20,584 nucleotides of DNA from Holdemanella porci (GTDB lineage Bacteria; Bacillota_I; Bacilli_A; Erysipelotrichales; Erysipelotrichaceae). Positions 12,739 through 20,584 of this stretch are shown here, in pieces. The notes under the pieces are model-generated. The model was not told where the DNA came from, ran no database searches, and worked only from the letters and a program-made list of their open reading frames with translations. The stretch covers positions 1-20,584 of the forward strand of contig NZ_JAHQVB010000036.1 in NCBI RefSeq assembly GCF_019052655.1, in the 5' to 3' direction. The first letter of the stretch is position 1, and each line of letters begins with the position of its first letter. The position numbers and the translations under genes were made by a program.

Positions 12739-14883
12739 TTAAATTTCAAACCATTTGATTTCACAAGCATCCAATTCAACTTCGAAACTTGTTCCATCAC
12801 CCTTATACACGGTAGTTGTCTGTGGTTCGTATGTATTATTGACAACACAGAAACTGTTTGTAGAAGGATATACGTTGATATCCACATTGTAGTTGTCGGA
12901 ATACCAACGTTTCATTTCTTCTTCTTTGTGTGCCGCAAAGAAGATTGCACGATACAATAGTCTTACATTTTCAAAACTAAATGGAAGACCATTCATATAC
13001 ACACCGCGACCTTTTCCATACTCATTTACAGCTAAATTAACATGTAGATCTTTTTCAGCCAAGATTTCGGTTTCTGGAAGAGCATATACATCATTTACAC
13101 ATTCTCCCCAATCTTCATGTTCTAATTGTTCTGTAATGAAGTGGTCTGGATGTACTTGCCAATTGTATTTGTCTGTATGCATTGTAAAACCTAATTCTTT
13201 ATCCACACCTAGCACATCGTATAAAGTGAAGAATTTACCGTTGCGGTTAATAGCTGTTGGCTCACCAACACCGATGAATCCACCACCCTGGTCTACATAA
13301 CGACGAAGAGCTGTAATCACGGGTTCATCAAATTCGGCTCCACCACTAAAGCTAGTGTATGCAGAACCAATGTTCATCACAACGTCCATATCATCTAAGA
13401 TTGTTGGATCTTTACGAATATCATCAAAACTAATGAAATGAACATCAAATGGGAAACCACTCAACGCCTCCATTACACCTGTATATGAATAGATTTGTTT
13501 GTACCAAATGGCATGGTGAACCAAGTGTGTTCCCCAACGACGAAGTTCTCCCCAACTATTAATTACACCCACTTTTAATAAGTTTAATGGAACTTGTTGG
13601 TTCACATGAGAATATAGCGTACGGAATTCGTCACATACCTTTTCAATATAGTCAATGAATTCAGGGAAATCCAATGCCAATTTTAAATATCCACCATAAC
13701 CAATACGATCGACTGGACTACGTAAAATAGCTCTACGAGCCGTTACCCAATTGACCTTAGCTTCTTTTAATGGATCACCATTTTCATGGAAAACATCTGG
13801 GAAGAAGTATGGTAAGAACCTTCCTTCTGTATACTTGACACCCTTAATATCTGAAATTAAACGAAGTGTTGTACCAGAACCAACCGATCCTACAACCGCA
13901 TCCAATCCAATTGATTCAAAATATTTTCCAAATGGCTCTGTACCAATCCAGTGATCACCTAAAAACATCATGGCTTCTTTTCCATATTCATGACAAATAT
14001 CTACAAATTTCTTCGCTAATTTACTAACTTCACGTTGTTGGAAATCCATGAAATCACGATATTCCTTAGTTGGAACACAGAAAGTTGAGTTATTAAATCC
14101 TTTGTTGATAATATATTCAGCTCTAAATGGATAGCCCACTTCTTTTTCAAACTGTTCCAAAATATATGGAGATACAGAAGCACTATATCCAAACCAATCT
14201 ACAAATTTTTCGCGTGCAAATTCATCAAATTGAAGAGTGAATTGGTGGAAGAACGTTGTAAAACGAACAACGTCTACATCATCTCTTTCTTCACAGAATT
14301 TTCTAAATTTATCCAATACATATTTTTGTGTTTTAGGTTGTCGAACATCAAAAGTCATTTGATGTTCTTCACCCTGCCAATCATTTGTTAGAGCATTATA
14401 CATATGCACAGGATCCCAAATCACAAATGCCAAGAAGCTGACAGTATACGCATGATACGGAATTGTATCATGAATAATCACTTCACCCGTTTCTTCATCA
14501 TAATCCCAATTTGTGATGACTTCATCCGTCGTACGGTCAATGACTTCCCACCATCTGTGATTATCTTTTGTGTTTGGTTTTAATTGATCCTTATAGAAAT
14601 GCTGCATGATTTGAATTTTTAATTCGGTTGACTTTGCGGTCACAAAATCACTCATCAAATACATCTGTTGGATTTCATCTGGATTTGCCTTTGCCCACGC
14701 ATTATCTTTTCTTGTCGTATAGTAAGTCGCATATTGCTTAATATCCATCTTACGCAATTCTTCTGGCATATCCGTTCCGTCACAGTCACGGATGGCATCG
14801 GCTTTCCATCGATTAATAATCTCAATTGTTGCATCAATTACATCAACATCTGTCGGTACAGTTACTCTGCCTGTTTCAATCAT
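12739..14883 (-). CDS. gnpA: GH112 phosphorylase, galacto-N-biose/lacto-N-biose type
   Basis: A 714-residue cytoplasmic enzyme of glycoside hydrolase family 112. Known members cleave Gal-beta-1,3-GalNAc or Gal-beta-1,3-GlcNAc with phosphate to give galactose-1-phosphate plus the N-acetylhexosamine. RDCDGT (32-37) and FLGDHWIGTEPFG (307-319) match the family core; Asp310 is the presumed acid, three residues offset from Asp313 of the Bifidobacterium enzyme. Val159 and Asn163 may correspond to acceptor-site Val162/Asn166 there, favouring an N-acetylhexosamine acceptor, but I rely on memory for that. A galactosyl-rhamnose phosphorylase is the alternative within GH112. I placed the start at 14883 behind AGGAG; the 16 extra upstream codons have no ribosome site. 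It is the last gene of the ABC operon, 16 bases after the ATPase gene. Confidence 0.93.
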   Translation of the reverse strand: MIETGRVTVPTDVDVIDATIEIINRWKADAIRDCDGTDMPEELRKMDIKQYATYYTTRKDNAWAKANPDEIQQMYLMSDFVTAKSTELKIQIMQHFYKDQLKPNTKDNHRWWEVIDRTTDEVITNWDYDEETGEVIIHDTIPYHAYTVSFLAFVIWDPVHMYNALTNDWQGEEHQMTFDVRQPKTQKYVLDKFRKFCEERDDVDVVRFTTFFHQFTLQFDEFAREKFVDWFGYSASVSPYILEQFEKEVGYPFRAEYIINKGFNNSTFCVPTKEYRDFMDFQQREVSKLAKKFVDICHEYGKEAMMFLGDHWIGTEPFGKYFESIGLDAVVGSVGSGTTLRLISDIKGVKYTEGRFLPYFFPDVFHENGDPLKEAKVNWVTARRAILRSPVDRIGYGGYLKLALDFPEFIDYIEKVCDEFRTLYSHVNQQVPLNLLKVGVINSWGELRRWGTHLVHHAIWYKQIYSYTGVMEALSGFPFDVHFISFDDIRKDPTILDDMDVVMNIGSAYTSFSGGAEFDEPVITALRRYVDQGGGFIGVGEPTAINRNGKFFTLYDVLGVDKELGFTMHTDKYNWQVHPDHFITEQLEHEDWGECVNDVYALPETEILAEKDLHVNLAVNEYGKGRGVYMNGLPFSFENVRLLYRAIFFAAHKEEEMKRWYSDNYNVDINVYPSTNSFCVVNNTYEPQTTTVYKGDGTSFEVELDACEIKWFEI

Positions 14884-14899
14884 TTTATTTTCTCCTAAA

Positions 14900-15991
14900 C
14901 TAGTCAATTCTATTTTCAGTTTCCATATCAAAGAAATGTATTTTTGATAAATCCATTGTTAATTTAATTGTTGAATGTGCTTCGGGTTCCAAACGAGAAT
15001 TTACTTTGGCACACATTTTTTGCCCATTTAAAGTACCATGCAAAATATATTCATGGCCCAATAGTTCGGCCACTTCAATTTCAAAATCAAAGTTAGCACT
15101 CGGATATGTATCGGCCACTATACCCTCACCATGTAAATCTTCTGGACGAATACCCATGATAATTTCTTTTCCTTGGTAACTAGAAAGTTTTTCTCTATAC
15201 ATCAAAGGAATTTCAATCTTCATATCCTCCACTTGGAAGAAACCATTTGTATACGTACCCTTCACAAAGTTCGTTGCAGGCGCACCCAAGAATCCAGCTA
15301 CGAATAAATTTGCCGGATTATTGTAAATTTCTTTAGGCGTACCAATCTGCTGGATATAACCACCTTTCATAACAACAATACGATCGGCCATCGTCATGGC
15401 TTCGGTTTGATCATGTGTTACATAAATGGTAGTAGCTCCAATACGTTCATGAAGCTGAATGATTTCCGAACGCATTTGTACACGCAATTTCGCATCCAAG
15501 TTTGAAAGTGGCTCATCCATTAAGAATACCTTCGCATTACGAACGATAGCACGCCCCAAGGCAACACGCTGTCTTTGACCACCTGATAAAGCTTTTGGTT
15601 TACGATCCAAATAAGGTTCAATCTCCAAAATACGAGCAGCTTCATGCACACGCTTATCAATTTCTTCCTTACTATACTTACGTAATTTCAAACCAAAGGC
15701 CATATTCTCATATACACTCATATGAGGGTATAACGCATAAGACTGGAATACCATCGCAATATCACGATCTTTTGGTTCCACATCATTCATTCTTTTTCCA
15801 TCAATGTAGAAATCACCGGCACTAATCTCTTCCAAACCAGCAATCATACGAAGTGTTGTTGATTTACCACATCCACTTGGTCCTACAAACACAATAAACT
15901 CTTTATCTTTCACTTCTAAATTAAAGTCAAATACAGCCTGAACATTGTTGTCATATATTTTATCAACATGCTGCAATGATAATTCTGCCAT
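14900..15991 (-). CDS. msmK: Sugar ABC transporter ATPase (MsmK/UgpC type)
   Basis: A 363-residue ATPase that would power the CUT1 importer encoded beside it. Walker A GPSGCGKST (37-45), Q-loop Gln83, signature LSGGQRQR (135-142), Walker B VFLMDEP (155-161) and the switch His in YVTHDQTEAM are all present. A C-terminal OB-fold (TOBE) regulatory domain (~240-363) is typical of MalK/MsmK. In many Firmicutes one MsmK serves several importers and lies elsewhere; here it is inside the operon, so it may be dedicated or may be the shared copy. AGGAGG lies seven bases before the ATG. The symbol follows family convention only. Confidence 0.92.
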   Translation of the reverse strand: MAELSLQHVDKIYDNNVQAVFDFNLEVKDKEFIVFVGPSGCGKSTTLRMIAGLEEISAGDFYIDGKRMNDVEPKDRDIAMVFQSYALYPHMSVYENMAFGLKLRKYSKEEIDKRVHEAARILEIEPYLDRKPKALSGGQRQRVALGRAIVRNAKVFLMDEPLSNLDAKLRVQMRSEIIQLHERIGATTIYVTHDQTEAMTMADRIVVMKGGYIQQIGTPKEIYNNPANLFVAGFLGAPATNFVKGTYTNGFFQVEDMKIEIPLMYREKLSSYQGKEIIMGIRPEDLHGEGIVADTYPSANFDFEIEVAELLGHEYILHGTLNGQKMCAKVNSRLEPEAHSTIKLTMDLSKIHFFDMETENRID

Positions 15992-16002
15992 ACTTCTTCC
16001 TC

Positions 16003-16176
16003 CTATTTATGTTTTCGATTGTATAGAAACAATAATGTTAGTAAGCCTGTCAATCCAACGATTTCGATCATTAAATTACGAACACTTACCGTCTTCTGTG
16101 CCCAAATGATCATACCTAAGAACACAAAGAATAAAACGATCATAATTATGTTCATTACTTTATTTTCATCTCTCAT
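16003..16176 (-). CDS. Small two-helix membrane protein of the sugar ABC operon
   Basis: A 57-residue protein: charged N-terminus MRDENK, hydrophobic helix ~8-26 (IIMIVLFFVFLGMIIWA), basic turn KTVSVRN, second helix ~34-52 and a basic tail NRKHK. It sits between the second permease gene and the ATPase gene in the same direction, with 10- and 11-base gaps. I start it at ATG 16176, which has AAGGTG at six bases; the GTG at 16185 is part of that ribosome site. Similar short ORFs occur in sugar ABC operons of Firmicutes (possibly the DUF6903 group, from memory). The function is unknown; a role as a small partner of the permease complex is a guess. Confidence 0.7.
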   Translation of the reverse strand: MRDENKVMNIIMIVLFFVFLGMIIWAQKTVSVRNLMIEIVGLTGLLTLLFLYNRKHK

Positions 16177-16186
16177 ATTAGACACC

Positions 16187-17047
16187 TTACTCTTTCATTC
16201 CACCAATACTCATGCCCTGTGTAATCTTCTTTTGAACACAAATATAAAGAACTAACGTTGGAATCATAACAATTACCAACCCAGCATACATGACACCAAA
16301 GTTTGCCTGTGACTTCGCATCCGCCATTAAGTATTTAACACCAACGGCCAACGTAGCATTTTCTTTATCCATAAAAGTAAATGCGATAATATATTCATTC
16401 CAGAAAGCCAAGAATTGAAATAGGATAACCGTAATAATACTTGGTCTTGCCATGGGAATCATAATCTTAGTCATTGTCTTAAAGTAGCCACAACCATCAA
16501 TGCGAGCCGCCTCTTCATACGCCTTAGGCAACGTTTTAAAATAACCTGTCAACAAATAGATTGTGAAAGGTAGGGCCGTTGCCGCATACACGACAGAAAG
16601 CCAGAACTTACTATTTAAGAAAAAGTCAATTCCAAGCTTAATATCCGCATTAAATAACATTAAGAAAATTGGCAAAACAATATAGTTCACATTTACGAAA
16701 AGTCCGGCCATGAAAAGTCCATTAAAGAATTTCTTTCCCACAAAGTCAAATCGTGCCAAAACATACGATGCAGGAAGAGCCACCACCAATAGAATGACTA
16801 ATGATAGTGCTGTTACAATGATTGTATTTAATAAATAATCACCCATTCTTGCCTTCACAAAAGCATCCGCAAAGTTTGACCACAATATTTGTTTTGGAAG
16901 ATCAAATGGATTTCCACTCACCAATTCCAATTGCGATTTTAAAGATGCAAGGAATACCCATGCGATGGGTACAATAATCGAAATAGCTAATGTGATCAGT
17001 GCCACATAAACAAAGATCTTGTATAAAGGAAAATTATGTTTCTTCAT
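16187..17047 (-). CDS. CUT1 sugar ABC permease (MalG-like)
   Basis: A 286-residue inner-membrane permease with six predicted helices. The cytoplasmic coupling loop EEAARIDGCGYFKTMTKIMIPMARP-like segment (EAA motif, ~177-201) docks on the ATPase. The N-terminal LKSQLELVSGNPF region and the C-terminal QKKITQGMSIGGMKE end are typical of the second permease of CUT1 systems. It starts behind AGGAGG, 11 bases after the first permease gene. With that protein it forms the channel for the disaccharide delivered by the lipoprotein. Confidence 0.92.
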   Translation of the reverse strand: MKKHNFPLYKIFVYVALITLAISIIVPIAWVFLASLKSQLELVSGNPFDLPKQILWSNFADAFVKARMGDYLLNTIIVTALSLVILLVVALPASYVLARFDFVGKKFFNGLFMAGLFVNVNYIVLPIFLMLFNADIKLGIDFFLNSKFWLSVVYAATALPFTIYLLTGYFKTLPKAYEEAARIDGCGYFKTMTKIMIPMARPSIITVILFQFLAFWNEYIIAFTFMDKENATLAVGVKYLMADAKSQANFGVMYAGLVIVMIPTLVLYICVQKKITQGMSIGGMKE

Positions 17048-17058
17048 ATCTCATCCTC

Positions 17059-17940
17059 CTAATACTGTAATACATCACGTTCAGTGATCTTATTTATGAT
17101 GGCTGATAAGGCAAATGAGAATACGAAGATACATACTCCAACGGCCATACCAAATCCGTATTTACCAGCGAACGCATTGTTATACATATAGTTCAATGCC
17201 ACTTCACTTCCTAGATTTCCCTCACTTGTCAATTGAACGAACATAAATGATAAGTTGATTGTAGAAATTACGAAGAAAGTTAAAGTTGTACGAATGTTAT
17301 CCCAAATCAAAGGTAAAGTAATCATAAAGAACTGTCTGACTTTACTAGCCCCCTCAAGGCTTGCAGCCTCATATAGGTTTTCTGGAATACTCGACATACT
17401 CGACATATACATAACCATATAATAACCAATGGCCTGCCATACAAGGGCACCAATTATAGAATAGTTAATAACATCTGGATTTCCCATCCATTGTTGTTGT
17501 AAAGACGAAAGTCCAATCATACCAAAGAACGTATTTAAAATACCATTCGTAGGTTGATAAATAGCTGAGAAAATACCTACAATAACAACAATACTCAAAA
17601 TGTTTGGAATGTAGAAAATAACACGGAAGAAGTTTTTTCCAACAAACTCTTCACGAGTTAATAATGTCGCAAACAATACGGCCAACACCAAAGTGATGAT
17701 CGTGATCAATACAACATACAAGATTGTATTTTGCATAGCCTCAATAAAACGCATGTCGTTAAAAAGAACCTTAAAGTTGAAGAACCCGGCAAAAGTGGCA
17801 TCACTTACGAAATTGCTCTTTTTAAAGAATGCTGTCTTAAATACATCAATTGTTGGAATCACCATGAAAATGACGACTAGAATAACGGCTGGTGCAAGAC
17901 ACGCAAATACGAAACGATTTTGTGCTTTCTTTTTATTCAT
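17059..17940 (-). CDS. CUT1 sugar ABC permease (MalF/UgpA-like)
   Basis: A 293-residue permease with six helices and the EAA loop LYEAASLEGASKVRQFFMIT (~185-204). It begins MNKKKAQNRFVF at 17940, with GGAGG seven bases upstream. An earlier in-frame ATG at 17955 overlaps that ribosome site and adds only MGGKL, so it is unlikely to be used. It is the first permease gene after the intra-operon hairpin at 17961-17994, so its dose is probably lower than that of the binding protein. Confidence 0.92.
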   Translation of the reverse strand: MNKKKAQNRFVFACLAPAVILVVIFMVIPTIDVFKTAFFKKSNFVSDATFAGFFNFKVLFNDMRFIEAMQNTILYVVLITIITLVLAVLFATLLTREEFVGKNFFRVIFYIPNILSIVVIVGIFSAIYQPTNGILNTFFGMIGLSSLQQQWMGNPDVINYSIIGALVWQAIGYYMVMYMSSMSSIPENLYEAASLEGASKVRQFFMITLPLIWDNIRTTLTFFVISTINLSFMFVQLTSEGNLGSEVALNYMYNNAFAGKYGFGMAVGVCIFVFSFALSAIINKITERDVLQY

Positions 17941-17960
17941 GAGTTTACCTCCCATCTCTT

Positions 17961-17994
17961 AAAAAGCGACGAGCAACAATTTGCTCATCGCTTT
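17961..17994 (-). terminator. Intra-operon hairpin (attenuator) between binding protein and permeases
   Basis: Minus-strand AAAGCGATGAGCAA-ATTG-TTGCTCGTCGCTTT, a 14-bp stem with one G-U pair and a four-base loop, ending in five U. It starts eight bases after the binding-protein stop and ends before the permease ribosome site. The short U run suggests partial termination and/or 3'-end protection of the binding-protein mRNA. Confidence 0.8.
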
Positions 17995-18002
17995 CAGTTT
18001 AA

Positions 18003-19331
18003 TTATTCAGTTACAGCTTTGTTTTTAGATAATTTAGCCCAAGCATCTACTAATTTGCTTTGGTAATCTTTTGCAGTTAATTCACCAGTAGCTAAAGAGT
18101 CAATTGAACCAAATACTGTCGCAGCACGGTCAAAGTCTGGTAAGTTATCTGTGTTGTAAGGAGCAAATGCACCTAATGCAGCAGAAGCAGTGTCATATAC
18201 AGAGAAGAATTCTTTTGTATATCCATCTTCCATAGCCGCAATTGTGTCTGACATATGTGTAGTTGGAACAATGTTTCCACCTTCAGCCATGATCTTAACA
18301 CCTTCATCAGAATAGATAAACTTCAAGAATGCTTTCGCATCATCTACGTTTTTAGCTTGAGCAGGAATCCATACTTGTTCAGTCATAGAACCAACGAAAC
18401 GTTCACCATCTTTTTCTAATGCAGGCAATGGAAGTAATCCCCAGTGATAATCTTCAGGAGTTGTATCTGCCATTTCATTAACTACCCAGTCACCATTAGG
18501 CATGAATAATGCTTTTCCATCAATGACAGCCTGTTGGTTCATTGTGAAACCATCTTTCGCATTCGCATTTGCGACTGTATCAGAATATAAATAATCAGGA
18601 CTTACTAATTTAGTTAAAATATCGATAGCTTGTTTAGCACCATCTGTATTCCAAGCATCCTTGTCATAATTTAATACATTCGTTAATAATTCTTCTCCAC
18701 CAGTTTCTTTCAACAATGCATTTAATGTGTTGTCAAAATAACCATTTGTTGGATAAGTAAATAATGCGATACCATCTTTCTTAGCTTGATCACCTAAAGC
18801 CCAGAATTCTTCCCAAGTTGTTGGAAGTTCATATTTCTTTCCTTCTCCAACCAATTCAGTATTATAGAAGAATCCAGCTGGAGTTGTCTTAAGTGGCATC
18901 AAATAAGATTTTCCATCACCATAATATTGTACGATACTACTATTTGCATAGTTTTCATCCATACCAACTTCTTCAACTACATCTGAAATATCCAATACTT
19001 CATGAGTATTTAATTGAGTTTCAGTATATCCAGAAGGCTGACCTAAGTTATAGTAAACAACATCAGAATATTCACCCTTCGCATTTTCTTTATTCAATAC
19101 ATCAGGCAATTCTTTTTCAAAACGCAATTGAACATCTACATCCGGATTTGCCTTTTCAAAAGCCTTAGCCAATTTTGTGAATACTTCTTCACCATTACCA
19201 CCAGAGAAAGAATCAAATTTTAATACTCGCTTATCTCCAGAATCAGAATTTTCAGCTGGTTTGCTAGAACATCCTGCTAACATAGATGCTGCCATCGCAA
19301 ATGATAACCCAGCAGTTATAACTTTTTTCAT
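18003..19331 (-). CDS. Sugar ABC transporter substrate-binding lipoprotein
   Basis: A 442-residue extracellular solute-binding protein, family 1 type. The signal peptide MKKVITAGLSFAMAASMLAGC has lipobox LAGC, so Cys21 anchors it to the outer face of the membrane. An acidic linker (SSKPAENSDSGDK) follows, then the two-lobed fold with typical segments such as DVVYYNLGQ, TTWEEFWALGDQAKKDG and FMPNGDWVVNEM. GAGGAGG lies six bases before the ATG. As first gene of the GH112 operon it most likely binds galacto-N-biose, lacto-N-biose or a related beta-galactoside. The ligand is inferred from context, not from visible residues. Confidence 0.92.
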   Translation of the reverse strand: MKKVITAGLSFAMAASMLAGCSSKPAENSDSGDKRVLKFDSFSGGNGEEVFTKLAKAFEKANPDVDVQLRFEKELPDVLNKENAKGEYSDVVYYNLGQPSGYTETQLNTHEVLDISDVVEEVGMDENYANSSIVQYYGDGKSYLMPLKTTPAGFFYNTELVGEGKKYELPTTWEEFWALGDQAKKDGIALFTYPTNGYFDNTLNALLKETGGEELLTNVLNYDKDAWNTDGAKQAIDILTKLVSPDYLYSDTVANANAKDGFTMNQQAVIDGKALFMPNGDWVVNEMADTTPEDYHWGLLPLPALEKDGERFVGSMTEQVWIPAQAKNVDDAKAFLKFIYSDEGVKIMAEGGNIVPTTHMSDTIAAMEDGYTKEFFSVYDTASAALGAFAPYNTDNLPDFDRAATVFGSIDSLATGELTAKDYQSKLVDAWAKLSKNKAVTE

Positions 19332-19376
19332 ACTTTACCTCCTCATAAATTCGTATGAACCTCTTTTGACAAGTCT

Positions 19377-19406
19377 AGTATAGTCTATTTGAAAGCGATT
19401 TATCAT
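19377..19406 (-). promoter_or_regulatory. Promoter of the GH112/ABC operon, weak -35
   Basis: Minus-strand ATGATA (19401-19406), 18 bp, TATACT (19377-19382). The -35 matches consensus at four of six positions, as expected for a promoter needing an activator. A palindrome begins two bases upstream. Confidence 0.6.
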
Positions 19407-19407
19407 A

Positions 19408-19427
19408 AAAATATAGCTCTATATTTT
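19408..19427. promoter_or_regulatory. Perfect 9-2-9 palindrome, likely regulator site
   Basis: AAAATATAG-CT-CTATATTTT. It abuts the -35 of the operon promoter and lies ~36 bp from the -35 of the divergent araC-type gene, the expected place for an activator contacting RNA polymerase. AraC proteins more often use direct repeats, so the palindrome could mean head-to-head binding or a second regulator. Confidence 0.55.
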
Positions 19428-19462
19428 AGATATATTGCGATTTAATGATTTTGACAACAAAA

Positions 19463-19491
19463 TTGATAAACAATAGAAAACAATATATAAT
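19463..19491 (+). promoter_or_regulatory. Promoter of the AraC-type regulator gene
   Basis: TTGATA (19463-19468), exactly 17 bp, TATAAT (19486-19491). It is close to consensus, with a leader of only ~15 bases before the ATG at 19513. A spare TTGACA lies at 19451-19456 without a matching -10. Confidence 0.75.
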
Positions 19492-19512
19492 AATACAAAA
19501 AGAGGTGTTTTT

Positions 19513-20349
19513 ATGAGTACACAACGCTTTCAAATTGACCAAGTCGACTTCAACAAAGCCCGACCAAAACTACTATATATAACCGAATCCAAGTTCGATC
19601 ACGAATGGAATTCCACCCTACATACCCATTTATACACAGAAATGTTCTATGTGACAAAGGGCCATGGACTTTTAAGTTTAGACAACAAAAACTATCCCGT
19701 AAAAGAAGACGACCTCGTTATTGTCAATCCATTGGTATCCCATACCGAGCGTGGTATTGAAAATGTCAACTTCGAATACATTGTTATGGGAATTGAAGGC
19801 ATCACCTTCTTTTCAAAAGAAGAATACGAAGAACAGGGTTGCAGTATTGCCAACTATTATGAATACAAACACGAAGTACTATTCTATCTAAAAACCATTC
19901 TAATGGAAGTTAAGGCTAGAGATACTGAATATCAATCCTTATGCCAAAACTTACTAGAAGTATTACTGATCAACCTGATGCGTAGGGCCAACATTAGTTT
20001 AAAATCTTCACCCGTTAATAAAGCCAACAAAGACTGTGTCTATATTGAAAAATATATTGATGCTCACTTTAAAGAAGATATCACACTAGACACTTTAAGT
20101 GAACTCACTTTCTTAAATAAATATCACATTGTACATGCCTTTAAACAATATAAGGGCATCTCCCCCATTAACTACATGATTCAAAAGCGGATTCAAGAAG
20201 CTAAAGTTCTACTTTCTACAACCAATCTTCAAATTTCAGAAATATCCATCATCATAGGTTTTACAAGCCAATCCTATTTTGCCCAAGCCTTCAAAAAAGC
20301 AACAGGCATTTCACCTATTCAATTTAGAAAAAATCATAGTGAACAATAG
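19513..20349 (+). CDS. AraC-family regulator with cupin sensor domain
   Basis: A 278-residue transcription factor. Residues ~25-140 are a cupin-like sugar-sensing domain (HTHLYTEMFYVTKGHGLLSL with His and Glu positions typical of the AraC N-terminal barrel; VIVNPLVSHTE). Residues ~175-278 are the two-HTH AraC domain, ending in GFTSQSYFAQAFKKATGISPIQFRKNH. It starts behind AGAGGTG. Divergence from the GH112/ABC operon, with a shared ~180-bp control region, makes it the probable activator of that operon in response to the imported sugar or its product; direct evidence is limited to layout and promoter form. It has its own strong promoter and a terminator downstream. Confidence 0.92.
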   Translation: MSTQRFQIDQVDFNKARPKLLYITESKFDHEWNSTLHTHLYTEMFYVTKGHGLLSLDNKNYPVKEDDLVIVNPLVSHTERGIENVNFEYIVMGIEGITFFSKEEYEEQGCSIANYYEYKHEVLFYLKTILMEVKARDTEYQSLCQNLLEVLLINLMRRANISLKSSPVNKANKDCVYIEKYIDAHFKEDITLDTLSELTFLNKYHIVHAFKQYKGISPINYMIQKRIQEAKVLLSTTNLQISEISIIIGFTSQSYFAQAFKKATGISPIQFRKNHSEQ

Positions 20350-20390
20350 AAAAATTAGATAATAAAAATCAAGCCTAATTCATAAAATTT

Positions 20391-20419
20391 TGTGTCTTTC
20401 CATGAAGGACACATTTTTT
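20391..20419 (+). terminator. Intrinsic terminator of the AraC-type gene
   Basis: TGTGTCTTTC-CAT-GAAGGACACA, a 10-bp stem with one U-G pair and a three-base loop, then six T, 41 bases after the stop codon. Confidence 0.85.
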
Positions 20420-20436
20420 GATGATTTTCCACGACA

Positions 20437-20462
20437 AAAAGATTGGATTTCTCCAATTTTTT
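20437..20462. terminator. Second hairpin, bidirectional terminator form
   Basis: AAAAGATTGGA-TTTC-TCCAATTTTTT: ATTGGA/TCCAAT stem flanked by A and T runs, so it could stop transcription from either side, including from a minus-strand gene beyond the window edge. Confidence 0.55.
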
Positions 20463-20584
20463 AAATTTTTGTTTATAATGTATTCAAGACTACCTTTCAT
20501 ATGTGGTCTTGTTTTTGCATATACCGTATATTATTTTTAACAGTTTGGCGGTACATGCGGTTTTGGCAGCTTTCGAATTTAGCG
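20463..20584. other. Window end without a gene; one hairpin
   Basis: A TATAAT (20474-20479) without a matching -35 is followed by AAGACTAC/GTGGTCTT arms (20486-20493, 20503-20510) and GTTTTT. No ORF is supported before the window ends. It may be the edge of another leader or terminator. Confidence 0.35.

Noticed and set aside
12893..13300. 135-codon plus-strand open frame inside gnpA.
   Set aside because: It lies antisense to a clear GH112 protein, has low-complexity Ser/Pro-rich composition and lacks a ribosome site. It is a shadow of the real gene.

Overview
The window is AT-rich DNA from a low-GC Firmicute. Strong AGGAGG-type ribosome sites, short tightly packed operons, U-tract terminators, MsmK-type sugar import and a lactobacillus-like PepX all fit this. 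A host- or gut-associated Erysipelotrichia-like bacterium is my guess, but there is no rRNA or marker gene to prove it. I see no tRNA, rRNA, CRISPR array, transposase or phage structural gene. Most genes lie on the minus strand; the exceptions are a MerR regulator and an AraC regulator.

Left part (1-8.7 kb, minus strand). A three-gene operon (two MFS transporters, then an S15 peptidase of the PepX type) has a near-consensus promoter and its own terminator. Further left are an acyltransferase-3 membrane protein and a large M28 lipoprotein peptidase. The M28 gene follows a ~265-nt structured leader that ends in an intrinsic terminator 23 bases before its start codon, so it looks attenuation-controlled or sits behind an independent ncRNA. 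Between the acyltransferase and PepX lies 0.8 kb of decayed DNA. It holds a clear remnant of a ROK sugar kinase (N-terminus joined to C-terminus, with an internal deletion and a nonsense codon) and, on the plus strand, a candidate ~93-nt RNA with a pseudoknot and a strong terminator.

Middle part (8.7-12.7 kb) is an accessory island. It carries a Fic-fold protein whose catalytic His is Gln, with its promoter inside a perfect 13-bp palindrome and flanking repeats. Next comes a two-gene operon of an HTH-Fic protein (intact AMPylation motif and inhibitory helix) and an R2K-clade ATP-grasp enzyme. The junction of these two genes is a perfect 30-bp tandem duplication. A MerR regulator follows; it faces a textbook 19-bp-spacer MerR promoter that now drives only a 45-codon ORF, so its original target seems lost.

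Right part (12.7-20.5 kb) is a complete uptake-and-phosphorolysis operon: lipoprotein binding protein, two CUT1 permeases, a small two-helix membrane protein, an MsmK-like ATPase and a GH112 phosphorylase (galacto-N-biose/lacto-N-biose type). A divergent AraC regulator with a cupin sensor sits upstream. A hairpin between the binding-protein gene and the permease genes probably sets their ratio. The operon promoter has a weak -35 directly beside a perfect 9-2-9 palindrome, as expected for activator control. The enzymes that would process the resulting hexosamine and galactose-1-phosphate are not in the window.
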